Shown: positions 25,950 to 34,814 of the stretch, piece after piece
Position numbering within the stretch: the first letter of the stretch is position 1
Layout: each line of letters begins with the position of its first letter
Assembly (NCBI GenBank): GCA_026400835.1
Contig: JAPLOA010000086.1
Location: 50,337 to 114,336 of the forward strand
Direction of reading: 5' to 3'
Source: Planctomycetales bacterium
Lineage (GTDB): Bacteria; Planctomycetota; Planctomycetia; Planctomycetales; Planctomycetaceae
Length of the DNA stretch: 64,000 nucleotides
Notes under the pieces: model-generated
The model's database searches: none
The model's input: the letters and a program-made list of their open reading frames with translations, nothing else
Told to the model about the DNA's origin: nothing
Translations under genes and position numbers: made by a program

Positions 25950-27161
25950 ATGGCGACCATCGCGGTCCTTGGAACTCTGGATACAAAAGGCGCTGAGCAC
26001 GCGTTTGTTGCGGAGCGAATTCGAGAGCATGGTCATGCGACAATGCTGATCGATGCTGGTACCGGCGGTCCACCACAAGTGACACCTGATATTGCTCGCG
26101 AAGCGATTGCCGCAGCAGGTTCAGTTGATCTGCCTGACCTGATGGCACGAGGAGACCGTGGGGAATGTGTGACCGCCATGGCCGGAGCGGCCGCCAGAGC
26201 CGTCGAACAGCTTTTTCGAGACGGTCGGATTCAGGGGATCATTACTCTGGGAGGCAGCGGCGGAACTGCCATTGGATCTGCGGCGATGCGCGCTCTCCCG
26301 ATTGGTTTCCCCAAGTTGATTGTCTCGACGCTGGCCAGTGGCCATACGGCTCATTATGTCGGCACCAAAGACATCGTGATGATGCCGTCAATCGTGGACG
26401 TGAGTGGTCTGAATCAGATTTCGCGGACAATCTTTTCTCGTGCGGCTGGCGCGATCTGCGGCATGGTCGGGGCCGACGTGACAACTGAGGCAACTCGGCC
26501 GGTGATCGTCGCCAGTATGTTTGGCAATACAACGCGCTGTGTGAACGCCGCAATCCCGGTGCTGGAATCGGCTGGTTACGAGGTGCTTGTTTTTCACGCG
26601 ACAGGTGCTGGTGGTCGCACAATGGAGTCGCTGATTGAAAGTGGCATGGTGGCGGGTGTACTGGATGTAACAACGACAGAGCTGGCCGATGAACTTGTCG
26701 GCGGCGTGTTAACCGCTGGCCCGGATCGACTTAATGCTGCAGCAAGAGCGAGAATTCCGGCGATTGTCGCCCCTGGATGTCTCGACATGGTGAACTTCGG
26801 TGAACGCCATTCCGTACCCGCAAAGTTTGAAGGCAGGAAATTTTATGTTCACAATCCGCAGATTACTCTGATGCGAACAACGCCGGAAGAATGTCGCCAG
26901 CTGGGCACGCTGCTTGCTGAAAAGATCAATGCCTGCCAGTCACCAGTCACCGTTCTGATTCCTCGCGGCGGCATCAGTGTCATTAGTGCGCCGGGCGGAC
27001 CGTTTTATGATCCGAAGGCTGACGCTGCGTTGTTCGACACGCTGACGGAATCGTTGCGACCTGACATCGACGTTGTCGCCATGGACTGCGACATCAACGC
27101 TCCGGAATTCGCCATCGCATGTACCAGGGCGTTACTGGCGAACATTGCCCGCCTTAAGTAA
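25950..27161 (+). CDS. Tm-1-like ATP-binding protein (UPF0261)
   Basis: The start is ATG 25950 with GGTGGAGA upstream, giving 403 residues; the in-frame extension to 25821 is not protein-like. The sequence matches the UPF0261/Tm-1-like family: ATIAVLGTLDTKGAEHAF at the N terminus, a glycine-rich loop GGSGGTAIGSAAM near 103, and IPRGGISVIS near 337. The family is named for the N-terminal domain of tomato Tm-1, a viral resistance protein, but bacterial members are uncharacterised, soluble ATP-binding proteins. Only 11 bases separate its end from the converging glycosyltransferase gene. Confidence 0.88.
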   Translation: MATIAVLGTLDTKGAEHAFVAERIREHGHATMLIDAGTGGPPQVTPDIAREAIAAAGSVDLPDLMARGDRGECVTAMAGAAARAVEQLFRDGRIQGIITLGGSGGTAIGSAAMRALPIGFPKLIVSTLASGHTAHYVGTKDIVMMPSIVDVSGLNQISRTIFSRAAGAICGMVGADVTTEATRPVIVASMFGNTTRCVNAAIPVLESAGYEVLVFHATGAGGRTMESLIESGMVAGVLDVTTTELADELVGGVLTAGPDRLNAAARARIPAIVAPGCLDMVNFGERHSVPAKFEGRKFYVHNPQITLMRTTPEECRQLGTLLAEKINACQSPVTVLIPRGGISVISAPGGPFYDPKADAALFDTLTESLRPDIDVVAMDCDINAPEFAIACTRALLANIARLK

Positions 27162-27172
27162 TTGCAGGAAGC

Positions 27173-28366
27173 TCACTGCGTGCCGCTGCGAGCCCCGGTG
27201 CTTCCTGTTCCGCGTCTATCGAGCACTTCTTGATACACGCTGCGGATCTGAGCGGTCATGTTCTCATGTCGAAACTGTTCAGTAAAACGTTTCTGGCCGT
27301 TATGGCCCAGGCGTTCGCGAAGTGGTTGGTCTTTTGCCAGACGAATCATGGCATCGGCCAGTTGTTTAGTGTTGCGATGTTCGACAAGGATCCCGGTCTG
27401 ATCGTTGATACATACTTCCGGGGCACCGTCGACATCAAAGCTGATGATCGGCTTACCGGCAAGGAGTCCCTGCGGCAGAACGCGTGCCAGCCCTTCCCAG
27501 TCACTGGTGTGCACCACCGCATCGGCGGCGTGCAGGTAATTGGTGACCTCATCCGGAGGGACGAGACCAACAAAACGGAAATGGCTGGTCAGGCCGAGTT
27601 CTGCAATTCGAGCCTGATATTGATCCTTTAAAACTCCGTCACCGACGAGCAGAAACCGCACATTGGGAACCTGAGCAGCCACGGCTGCTGCGGCTTCAAT
27701 GAGATAGTTGTGGCCCTTGAGATGAAACAGCCGAGCCACTTTGCAAAACACAATATCGTCCGCAGCAAGATCGTATTCAGCTCGAATCGCTGATGCGGTT
27801 CTCGTGGGATGCAGAAATTTATCGACGTCCATGCCACTGTAGATCGTGGTGAACTTTTCACGAGGAGCCACGCCGGCCGCCACATACTGATCGGTCATCG
27901 CATCGCAGACGCAGATAAAATGATCGCACCATGCGGCAGCGTGTCGTTCGGCCCAGCGATAGGCATAGTGCAGCAGTGGATTCTGTCCGAAATGAAACGA
28001 AGCTCCATGGACTGTATGAACGGTTGGCAGCGAAAGTTGAGAAGCCGCCATGCGTCCGAGTATTCCGGCCTTGGAACTGTGAGTATGAACGATCTCCGGA
28101 CGATAATCGGCCAGTGCTTTTCGGATGGCACCGACGGCTTTCCAATCTGTCAGCGGGCTGATGTTACGTGTCAGTTCGGGAAGGATTTTGACATCGAGTC
28201 CGCGATCCCTGGCACGCCGCTCCAATGATCCTTCGGGGCCCGTTGTGTGTCCGGTCATCAGGCAGACCTGGTCACCAAACAAATAGTGCTGATCGTCCAC
28301 ATTGAACAGGGTGTTCTCCTGCGCTCCGCCGATGATCATTCGAGTGATAATATGAGCAACACGCAT
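27173..28366 (-). CDS. GT4-family glycosyltransferase
   Basis: The 397-residue GT-B fold glycosyltransferase contains GGAQENTL near residue 13, a glycine/proline-rich linker with VHTVHGASFHFG near 115, and the donor-binding site WEGLARVLPQG near 310 with DVDGAPEV near 328. In the usual E-x7-E donor motif the second Glu is Gln here, a variant common in this subfamily (EGLARVLPQ). No signal peptide is present, so it is a cytoplasmic enzyme transferring a sugar from a nucleotide donor to a lipid or glycan acceptor. No other polysaccharide genes are adjacent, so the glycan is unknown. Confidence 0.9.
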   Translation of the reverse strand: MRVAHIITRMIIGGAQENTLFNVDDQHYLFGDQVCLMTGHTTGPEGSLERRARDRGLDVKILPELTRNISPLTDWKAVGAIRKALADYRPEIVHTHSSKAGILGRMAASQLSLPTVHTVHGASFHFGQNPLLHYAYRWAERHAAAWCDHFICVCDAMTDQYVAAGVAPREKFTTIYSGMDVDKFLHPTRTASAIRAEYDLAADDIVFCKVARLFHLKGHNYLIEAAAAVAAQVPNVRFLLVGDGVLKDQYQARIAELGLTSHFRFVGLVPPDEVTNYLHAADAVVHTSDWEGLARVLPQGLLAGKPIISFDVDGAPEVCINDQTGILVEHRNTKQLADAMIRLAKDQPLRERLGHNGQKRFTEQFRHENMTAQIRSVYQEVLDRRGTGSTGARSGTQ

Positions 28367-28721
28367 GGAGGTGAGAAACTCTGGACGGAAAAACGAGTAG
28401 GTCTGTTCAGGTCAGGGGCTGATGATATCGTTGGATCGGCGTTTGGTCTAAACTTCGGAAACCCCTGCCCGGGATAATGTCCCCGGAAACGATTCTGACG
28501 GCACGGCGGCATTCTCTACGCAGATATTGATGTCAAACCCCGGTGCTGCTGCAGGAATAAGGTGTGCATGGGGATAAAATCCCGCAGACAGCGGTTTCGT
28601 CGTTATCCTCATTACGATCTTTCCGTTTCAGGGGATGGGAGAATCTTCTGTATTGCCCTGGAACGGCAGGTGGGTTGTTGGTCTGTGTGGAAATCTCTTC
28701 GGATTCAAAGCCGCGAAATTC
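28367..28721. other. Divergent spacer (355 bases)
   Basis: The spacer lies between the leftward glycosyltransferase and the rightward site-2 protease. If the protease starts at the alternative ATG 28635, the spacer is shorter. No repeat, RNA gene or convincing promoter motif was seen. Confidence 0.45.
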
Positions 28722-29927
28722 ATGTCAAATTCACCTGAGGAAGCATTGCCGTCCGAACCGAGCGACACGTCGCCTTCAGTGCCTGCAATGTCTTCGACAA
28801 CCGTAACGACGAATGATGAGGCTCAGCCAGACGCTCCGGATCTGTTAAGTGCTCCGGCTATCATTGCGATGCCGGCCACATTGATGAATACCGACGATGA
28901 TCAGGAACTGCGAAAAGTCCAGCGGCGATTCGAACAGCTTCAGGCTGCTCAGGTTTTTGCCTGGCGCCGTCGGCATCTGCGAACGTCGGCACTGCTGTTT
29001 CTGCTGACCATGTTGAGTACTTTTCTGGTAGGGTCCGGATACTTTCCGCTTGAGTACATTCTCGGCTGGATTTTTCCCCGCTTTGGCAACTACCTGCAAC
29101 AGACCTTCAGGCCTCATGATTTAGACATGATTATGGTTCGCGCCTGTCGCCAGGGACTTGAATACTCGGTTCCGCTGATGTCGATTCTGTTTTTTCACGA
29201 GATGGGACATTATCTGCAGTCCGTCTGGAATCGAGTGCCCGCGTCGCTGCCGTATTTTATTCCAATGCCGATTCCTCCGATGGGCACCATGGGGGCGGTG
29301 ATTTTTCAGGGGCGAGGTGTGGCGACACGTCGACAAATGTTCGACATCGCAGTCTGGGGGCCTCTGGCCGGCCTTGCAGTGACAATCCCCGTGCTGTGGT
29401 ATGGTCTCAGCATTGCTGAGTATCGACCGCGACCGGATATGGCTCCTCTGGAGTTCAGTCAGCCGCTGATCATGCAGTGGATGATTTCCGCCATTCACGG
29501 CCCCGCACCGGAAGGTTACACGATTGCTCTTGATGACAACGGGATCGCGTTCGCAGGCTGGGTTGGAGTTCTCATTACTGCGATGAATCTGCTGCCGGTG
29601 GGGCAACTTGATGGCGGTCATATCCTCTACACGCTGATTGGGCGGAAAGCCCATCTGGTGGCCTATGCTGTTATTCTGGGTGGCTTCACATACATGGTGA
29701 TGAACAACAATTTCTCGTTCAGCCTCTTGCTGATTCTGCTGATGCTGACTGGGATTAAACATCCGCCAACGGCCAATGATCGCGAGAAACTTGGAATTGG
29801 TCGGCACATTCTCGGCTGGCTGACGCTCTCATTTCTGCTGGTAGGGCTGACTTTGAATCCGATCACGGTACCGGAACCTGACGCTGAAAATCAGTCAGCG
29901 GAATCCGTTCAATTTGTTGCAGAGTAG
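28722..29927 (+). CDS. Site-2 protease family (M50) membrane metalloprotease
   Basis: ATG 28722 is preferred (401 residues) because it begins a typical disordered acidic leader; ATG 28635 would add 29 residues. Membrane segments start near 88, and the zinc-binding HEMGH is at residues 159-163 within FFHEMGHYLQ. A GFN-like bulge is replaced by FIPMPIPPMG near 187, and the third ligand motif, GQLDGGH, is near 290. At least six membrane helices are visible. Site-2 proteases cut substrates within the membrane for signal release. There is no anti-sigma or PDZ domain here. It converges with the htrA-like gene across an inverted repeat. Confidence 0.88.
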   Translation: MSNSPEEALPSEPSDTSPSVPAMSSTTVTTNDEAQPDAPDLLSAPAIIAMPATLMNTDDDQELRKVQRRFEQLQAAQVFAWRRRHLRTSALLFLLTMLSTFLVGSGYFPLEYILGWIFPRFGNYLQQTFRPHDLDMIMVRACRQGLEYSVPLMSILFFHEMGHYLQSVWNRVPASLPYFIPMPIPPMGTMGAVIFQGRGVATRRQMFDIAVWGPLAGLAVTIPVLWYGLSIAEYRPRPDMAPLEFSQPLIMQWMISAIHGPAPEGYTIALDDNGIAFAGWVGVLITAMNLLPVGQLDGGHILYTLIGRKAHLVAYAVILGGFTYMVMNNNFSFSLLLILLMLTGIKHPPTANDREKLGIGRHILGWLTLSFLLVGLTLNPITVPEPDAENQSAESVQFVAE

Positions 29928-29954
29928 ACCGCTGAGAGACGATTCCTCAGGCAA

Positions 29955-30059
29955 TGGCGAGCGGTGCGGCGTGAGCCCACCGAGGTCTTTTGTCCACCGC
30001 TTTGTTTCTGGTTCTCTGCCGAAGCTGAACTCGGCGGGCTGACGCCACACCGCTCGCCA
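29955..30059. repeat. Long inverted repeat between converging genes
   Basis: The left arm, TGGCGAGCGGTGCGGCGTGA (from 29955, about 30 bases), pairs with the right arm ending CACACCGCTCGCCA (30030-30059), with a few mismatches, around a 45-base loop. It is a planctomycete-type intergenic palindrome and may also act as a bidirectional terminator for the converging site-2 protease and HtrA genes. Confidence 0.75.
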
Positions 30060-30095
30060 GGTTGCAGCGTCATGAAGTTTCGTCGCGAACCGGGT

Positions 30096-31313
30096 TTACT
30101 TTAACTGCAAAGGCACGGAAACCACTTCACCTTCCCGAAGAACTTCGATCGTAATCCTGTCGCCGGGGCGATGACTTTCAATCTCTGACAGGAATTCATC
30201 CGGCTTCAGAGTCTTCTTCCCGTTTACGCCAATAATGACATCAGCCCGATTCACGTCGCGCGACTCAAACGTTACGAAGCCGCGTTTGTTACGGACAATT
30301 TCCGGGCCGCGCAGGCCGGCCTTTGCAGCAGGGCCATCGGGGACCAGAGTAATAATGCGAAGACCTTCCTCCAGTTTGGCGACTTCATCAATCCCAAACT
30401 CGGGGCGAATGAATCGCCCGTGTTCGATCAATTCCGGTACAATGCGAGCCACGAGATTCGAGGGAATCGCAAAGCCGATCCCGGAGTTCTGGCCGGTCTT
30501 GCTGGCAATGGCGGTATTCATCCCGATCACTTCGCCGTGAGAATTCATTAAGGGACCACCGGAGTTCCCGGGATTGATCGCCGCATCAATTTGAATGACA
30601 GACTTGATCGAGCGAGCTCGTGTGACAGGCAGTGTTCGATCCAGACTGGAAATAATCCCGGTCGTCATGGTTCGCTCGAGACCGAATGGATTGCCGATCG
30701 CGAACACTCGCATACCAACTTTCAGGCTGGAGGAATCTGCAAAACGCACGGGGATCAGTTTTTCGGGAGGGGCTTTGATGCGGACTACTGCCATATCATT
30801 GATGGGGTCCGCACCGACAACATCCGCTTCAAACTCTTCGCCATCGTGCAGCGTAACGAGAACTCGCTGAGCCCCCTCGATGACATGATTGTTCGTGAGG
30901 ATATGACCGTTCTGATCCAGGATAAATCCGGACCCGGAATCCTCCGTTGGGTTCTCCCCGAAGAATCCGCGAGCTGCACCGATGCGAGTTCCAATATTCG
31001 CGACGCTGCGGTTATTCGTTTCATAAACGTAAGTCGACACGGCCTCGTCGGGAGCCAGTCCCTCGGCGTTGTAGACTCGCGGCGGTGCGATTTCGCTGAG
31101 AGAATCAACGGCGACAGTCTCGGCCGGAGTTTCGCTGGGATACGAAACAGTCTTCTCGGCAGGACGAGTTTTTCGGGCGATCGTGGAAAGATCTCTCGGA
31201 AAACGATCCTGCTGTGCCGCTGCAACGGTGAGCGTGCCAACTCCGGATTGCAGCCAGAACACGAGGCAGCCACCAAGAATTGAAGAAATCAGACATATGG
31301 CAGCGTTCTTCAT
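30096..31313 (-). CDS. HtrA/DegS-type trypsin-like serine protease
   Basis: The start is ATG 31313, backed by an AGGAGGAG ribosome site; an extension to 31358 is not used. The 405-residue protein begins with a membrane anchor (about residues 5-22), followed by a linker, a trypsin-like domain with His143 (TNNHVIEG), Asp173 (NDMAVVRI) and Ser251 (NPGNSGGPL), and one C-terminal PDZ domain (about 290-400). One PDZ plus an anchor is the DegS layout rather than DegP. It should act in the periplasm in envelope quality control or regulated proteolysis. The neighbouring site-2 protease gene is an interesting coincidence, since DegS and site-2 proteases act in succession in the sigma-E pathway of E. 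coli; no such link is shown here. Confidence 0.93.
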   Translation of the reverse strand: MKNAAICLISSILGGCLVFWLQSGVGTLTVAAAQQDRFPRDLSTIARKTRPAEKTVSYPSETPAETVAVDSLSEIAPPRVYNAEGLAPDEAVSTYVYETNNRSVANIGTRIGAARGFFGENPTEDSGSGFILDQNGHILTNNHVIEGAQRVLVTLHDGEEFEADVVGADPINDMAVVRIKAPPEKLIPVRFADSSSLKVGMRVFAIGNPFGLERTMTTGIISSLDRTLPVTRARSIKSVIQIDAAINPGNSGGPLMNSHGEVIGMNTAIASKTGQNSGIGFAIPSNLVARIVPELIEHGRFIRPEFGIDEVAKLEEGLRIITLVPDGPAAKAGLRGPEIVRNKRGFVTFESRDVNRADVIIGVNGKKTLKPDEFLSEIESHRPGDRITIEVLREGEVVSVPLQLK

Positions 31314-31532
31314 CGCTGCTCCTCCTGAAGTACGATTACAGTTCAAAACGTGTCCCATGACATTTCTTTATTCTTCGCACGGCTTAAACTGAAGCCAGTT
31401 GTTCGAGGCGAATATCATCCTGATCATTACCTGAATGGTGGCCACGCAAAGAATAACTGATCAGCTCAAGCCAACACTTCGCTGTGACCGGGCGGGACTT
31501 TATCAGACCACCTCAATTTCAGAAAACCCCGA

Positions 31533-32339
31533 ATGAACACGATGCTGACCCCATACGACGTTGCCGTCTGTGCCGCACAGGAAGCTGGCAAAGTTCTCGC
31601 ACAATATTTTCACGAGGGTTTTGAGGTCCGGAACAAAGGAGTTGCGGATCTGGTCACGGATGCTGATGTTGCCGCCGAGCGACGAATCGCGGAAATCATT
31701 CGCAGTGCTTTCCCGGATCATGCGATTTTGGGGGAAGAGGAGAATTCAGGCGATGTGACGGCCGAGCATTTGTGGGTGATTGATCCGCTCGACGGAACCA
31801 CCAATTTCGCTCATCATATTCCCCACTTTGCCGTCTCCATTGCCTATCTTCATCACGGGGTGGCTCAGTGTGGAGTCGTCTGGAATCCGATTCGTGAAGA
31901 TCTCTACATCGCACGGAGAGGGCTTGGTTCGACACACAACGGCAAGGCGATACATGTCGGCAGCCAGAAGCAAATGAGCGAATCTCTGATCGGGATTGGG
32001 TTCTACTATGATCGTGGAGCCATGATGGAGGCGACTTTGGCCGCGATTGGAGCCTGTTTCCGGCGGCAAATCCATGGAGTTCGTCGATTCGGGACTGCAT
32101 CTCTGGATCTGGCCCACGTCGCAACGGGACTCTATGGAGCCTATTTCGAGTATCAGTTGTCGCCGTGGGATTACGCGGCCGGACAGCTCCTCGTAGAAGA
32201 AGCCGGTGGGCGGGTGACTACATGTACCGGAGCGGCGGTGCCATTGAAGAAAACGAGCATTCTCGCGTCAAACGGACAGTTGCATGACGAAATGCTGGCG
32301 AACGTTCGCGAACCGTATGTTGGCCTGGGACGTGACTGA
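31533..32339 (+). CDS. Inositol monophosphatase family protein
   Basis: The 268-residue protein has all signature motifs of the Mg-dependent FIG superfamily: GEEENSGD near 67, DPLDGTTNFAH near 84, and WDYAAGQLLVEEAGG near 210. The length equals that of SuhB/IMPase. It hydrolyses a phosphomonoester such as inositol-1-phosphate, histidinol phosphate or a sugar phosphate; the specificity is not visible. It is divergent from the HtrA gene (219-base spacer) and converges with the HEAT-repeat gene across a repeat and a terminator hairpin. ATG 31542 is an alternative start. Confidence 0.9.
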   Translation: MNTMLTPYDVAVCAAQEAGKVLAQYFHEGFEVRNKGVADLVTDADVAAERRIAEIIRSAFPDHAILGEEENSGDVTAEHLWVIDPLDGTTNFAHHIPHFAVSIAYLHHGVAQCGVVWNPIREDLYIARRGLGSTHNGKAIHVGSQKQMSESLIGIGFYYDRGAMMEATLAAIGACFRRQIHGVRRFGTASLDLAHVATGLYGAYFEYQLSPWDYAAGQLLVEEAGGRVTTCTGAAVPLKKTSILASNGQLHDEMLANVREPYVGLGRD

Positions 32340-32371
32340 ACTTTGCGCGGGTGGGAGTGAAATTTCTTTGC

Positions 32372-32435
32372 AGCCGGATTCGTGAGAATTCAGAGCGTTA
32401 AGCTGGCCGGCATCCGAATTCTCACGAATCCGGCT
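32372..32435. repeat. Perfect 20-bp palindrome arms, planctomycete repeat
   Basis: AGCCGGATTCGTGAGAATTC (32372-32391) is exactly reverse-complemented at 32416-32435, with a 24-base loop. The perfect arms suggest a conserved repeat unit rather than chance. Confidence 0.85.
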
Positions 32436-32474
32436 AAGCTCAAAACACTCAGTCAGTCAATCAGTCATCCATAA

Positions 32475-32515
32475 AAAAACACCGCATGAAGTTAGGCAAC
32501 TTCATACGGTGTTTT
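32475..32515. terminator. Bidirectional intrinsic terminator
   Basis: AAAACACCGCATGAAGTT and AACTTCATACGGTGTTTT pair around AGGC with one mismatch. The A-run on the left and T-run on the right make it work on both strands. It is 136 bases after the monophosphatase stop and 41 bases past the end of the converging HEAT-repeat gene. Confidence 0.85.
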
Positions 32516-32556
32516 CAATTCTTCGAACTACCAAATCCCAACAAGCAGGATCAGGC

Positions 32557-34695
32557 TTACTTTGGCATTGGCAACACGATCAGAGCGTCCTCGGCAAACG
32601 AGGCTTCTGCCGCTTTGCCGTTGATCTTGTACTGAATCTTCAGCTGCTTTGTGCTGCCCGGAAGCGGGTCGCCTCCAAAACTGGCGTTGTAGCTGGCTGA
32701 GACCAGTGTGATGATTGGCAGTTCACCAGCCTGCTTCTGCAGGACGGCGGTGACATCTTTCTGAGTCGCACCGGAACCGTATTCGGCTTTGACAATTTCG
32801 AGCTTCATCTTTTCGATGCCGGCCGTGGCCAGTAGTTCTTTGACGTCCACACCTTTGCCGCTCAGCTTTTGTGCGATGACCAGCATCGCCTGAGTCGCAT
32901 CGTCCTTCAGTTCCGGAACTTTCATCAGCTTGATGGTCATCTTCAGGTTATCTACTGTTGGGTAACGCTTCAGGATGTCCACAACCAGTTTCTTTTCGGC
33001 CGTTTGTCGAGCAGCATCAAATGCTGTCTGGCACATCTCGGTACGCTTTGCATCAGGCAGCACAAATTGACGAGCGATGCGGATGTATCCTCGCAATGCA
33101 CGCACCTGATACGGATTGGAAGGGATCTTTGCCAGTTCCAGAAGAACCGGAGCCGCATCTTCCGTCATCCATTCACCCAGCAGACGACTGCTGATGTCCT
33201 GCAACTGAGCATCGGTGCTCTTCGCTGCTTTACCGACAGCCTGCAGCGCGTTGGTGCCGCCCATGGCTCCCAGAATCTGCAGCAGGGTTCCTTTGACGGG
33301 AACAGATTTGACACGATCCACAGCAGCCGACAACTCCTTCGCACAGGCTTCGCGATCAGCCATGCGAATGCTTGCGGCCTTAAGAGCCCTCTGAGCGATC
33401 TCGGCATCTTCAGACTTCTTCGGCGCCACCACCTGATCAATCAGTACGGACAATTGCTGCAGCGAAACGGTTTCTCCCAGAGCCACCAATGCTGCTGTTC
33501 GTACAACACCGCTGTTGTTATCCAGAGCCTTCAGCAGCTGCGGAACAGCTTCGATACGACGTTTACCGACAAGCTCGATCAGAAGCGGATACGTCGCTCC
33601 TTCGGCCTTTGGCAGCAATGCGACGATCTGAGCATTCACGTTATCGCCGGGAAGTTCTGCCAGAGTGTCTTTTGCTGCCACTGACAATTCTGCATCTTTA
33701 TCGACGGCAATCTTCAACAGCGAATTCAGGCAAGTCACATCACCGACTCGGGCAAGTGCATCGACGGCCGACAATCGCACCGCCAACGGTCCCTGCTCAG
33801 CAGCTTTCAGAATCGCCGTCAGCACGACCGTGTCTTTTCGATCCGCCATCGCCTGAACAATCAGGGCTGCTCGATCATCGGGCGAAGTCATCATTTCCGT
33901 CACAAGGACTTGATCAATCTCGCTGCCCGGAAATTCACGAGCCGTCCCGAGTGCCAGACGAAAGAGTGTTCGGTCATCCGCATGCAGTTGTTCGACCAGC
34001 AAAGGAATGCCGTCCCGACCACGAGCCAGAATGGCTCCTCGAGTTGCTTCAACAATTCGCTGCAGATGTACGTCAGCCGCTCGCACTTCGTCATAGATCG
34101 CAATTGCATCGGCCGACTTGCCTTCTGAGTGCAATCGTTCGGCACACAGCACACAACCTTCGGCCACAAACGATCGAACTTCCGGGCTGGAATCTGCCAA
34201 AGCAGTACGCAGCGCTTTTGATGCATCGTCATTTCCAATGCGTCCCAGTGCGACGGCTGCAGCAGCGGCCACTTCGACATCAGCATCTTTCAGTTTTCCG
34301 GACAGTGCTGCGACGGCTGCTGCGTCACGGCGCACGCCGATTGAGTTGATCGTGCCGACCAGCAGTCGTCCCTGCAGAGATTCGGTAGCTGTTCGCAGAG
34401 CTTCATCCGCTTCCGGGCCGGGAATGGATTCGAGTGCAATCCGAGCCCATGACGACAGTTCCGGTATCGGCAGTAGCTTTGCCAATTCAGGCACAGCCGC
34501 CGCGGAACCATAAATGGCCAACTGTTTGCAGGTGATAGCTTTATCTGCCGGGGCGGCGTCAGATTTCAAGACCGCCAGCAATTCCTGTTCTTTCTCCGGG
34601 GACGTCGCAGGGCCGTCAGCCAGTGCAATGTTCGAAACCGTGAACCAGGTGAGTAACAATGCGACTATGGGCAAAGATGACCGTAGAATTCTCAT
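32557..34695 (-). CDS. Secreted HEAT-repeat protein
   Basis: The 712-residue protein has a signal peptide ending near residue 26 (NIALADG). Successive helix pairs follow with HEAT/PBS-lyase spacing, clearest at AAVALGRIGND, LALGTAREFPG, AVDALARVGD, ALVALGETV and GAMGGTNAL. The last about 100 residues are different: a beta-rich tail with SYNASFGGDPLPGSTKQ near 676 and a final KINGKAAEASF. HEAT arrays mediate protein-protein contacts; no enzyme motif was seen. It lies 119 bases downstream of the Gfo/Idh/MocA gene on the same strand and may be co-transcribed with it. The partner is unknown. Confidence 0.85.
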   Translation of the reverse strand: MRILRSSLPIVALLLTWFTVSNIALADGPATSPEKEQELLAVLKSDAAPADKAITCKQLAIYGSAAAVPELAKLLPIPELSSWARIALESIPGPEADEALRTATESLQGRLLVGTINSIGVRRDAAAVAALSGKLKDADVEVAAAAAVALGRIGNDDASKALRTALADSSPEVRSFVAEGCVLCAERLHSEGKSADAIAIYDEVRAADVHLQRIVEATRGAILARGRDGIPLLVEQLHADDRTLFRLALGTAREFPGSEIDQVLVTEMMTSPDDRAALIVQAMADRKDTVVLTAILKAAEQGPLAVRLSAVDALARVGDVTCLNSLLKIAVDKDAELSVAAKDTLAELPGDNVNAQIVALLPKAEGATYPLLIELVGKRRIEAVPQLLKALDNNSGVVRTAALVALGETVSLQQLSVLIDQVVAPKKSEDAEIAQRALKAASIRMADREACAKELSAAVDRVKSVPVKGTLLQILGAMGGTNALQAVGKAAKSTDAQLQDISSRLLGEWMTEDAAPVLLELAKIPSNPYQVRALRGYIRIARQFVLPDAKRTEMCQTAFDAARQTAEKKLVVDILKRYPTVDNLKMTIKLMKVPELKDDATQAMLVIAQKLSGKGVDVKELLATAGIEKMKLEIVKAEYGSGATQKDVTAVLQKQAGELPIITLVSASYNASFGGDPLPGSTKQLKIQYKINGKAAEASFAEDALIVLPMPK

Positions 34696-34814
34696 GAGTT
34701 TATTTTCCTGTGAGATGAAGTTGGTGGGAAAGTTCAGACTGCAAGTCCCGATTCCAAATTTGAAACCTAAAATTTCAAATGGAAGTGGTTAGGCTCCGTA
34801 CTTGTGAGCCGCGA

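Noticed and set aside
25950..27161. Tm-1-like gene as an antiviral factor
   Set aside because: The family name comes from the tomato resistance gene; bacterial members have no shown defence role and no defence genes lie nearby.
32869..34349. Rightward open frames opposite the HEAT-repeat gene
   Set aside because: Shadows of the well-supported leftward coding frame; Arg/Ser/Gln-rich nonsense composition.
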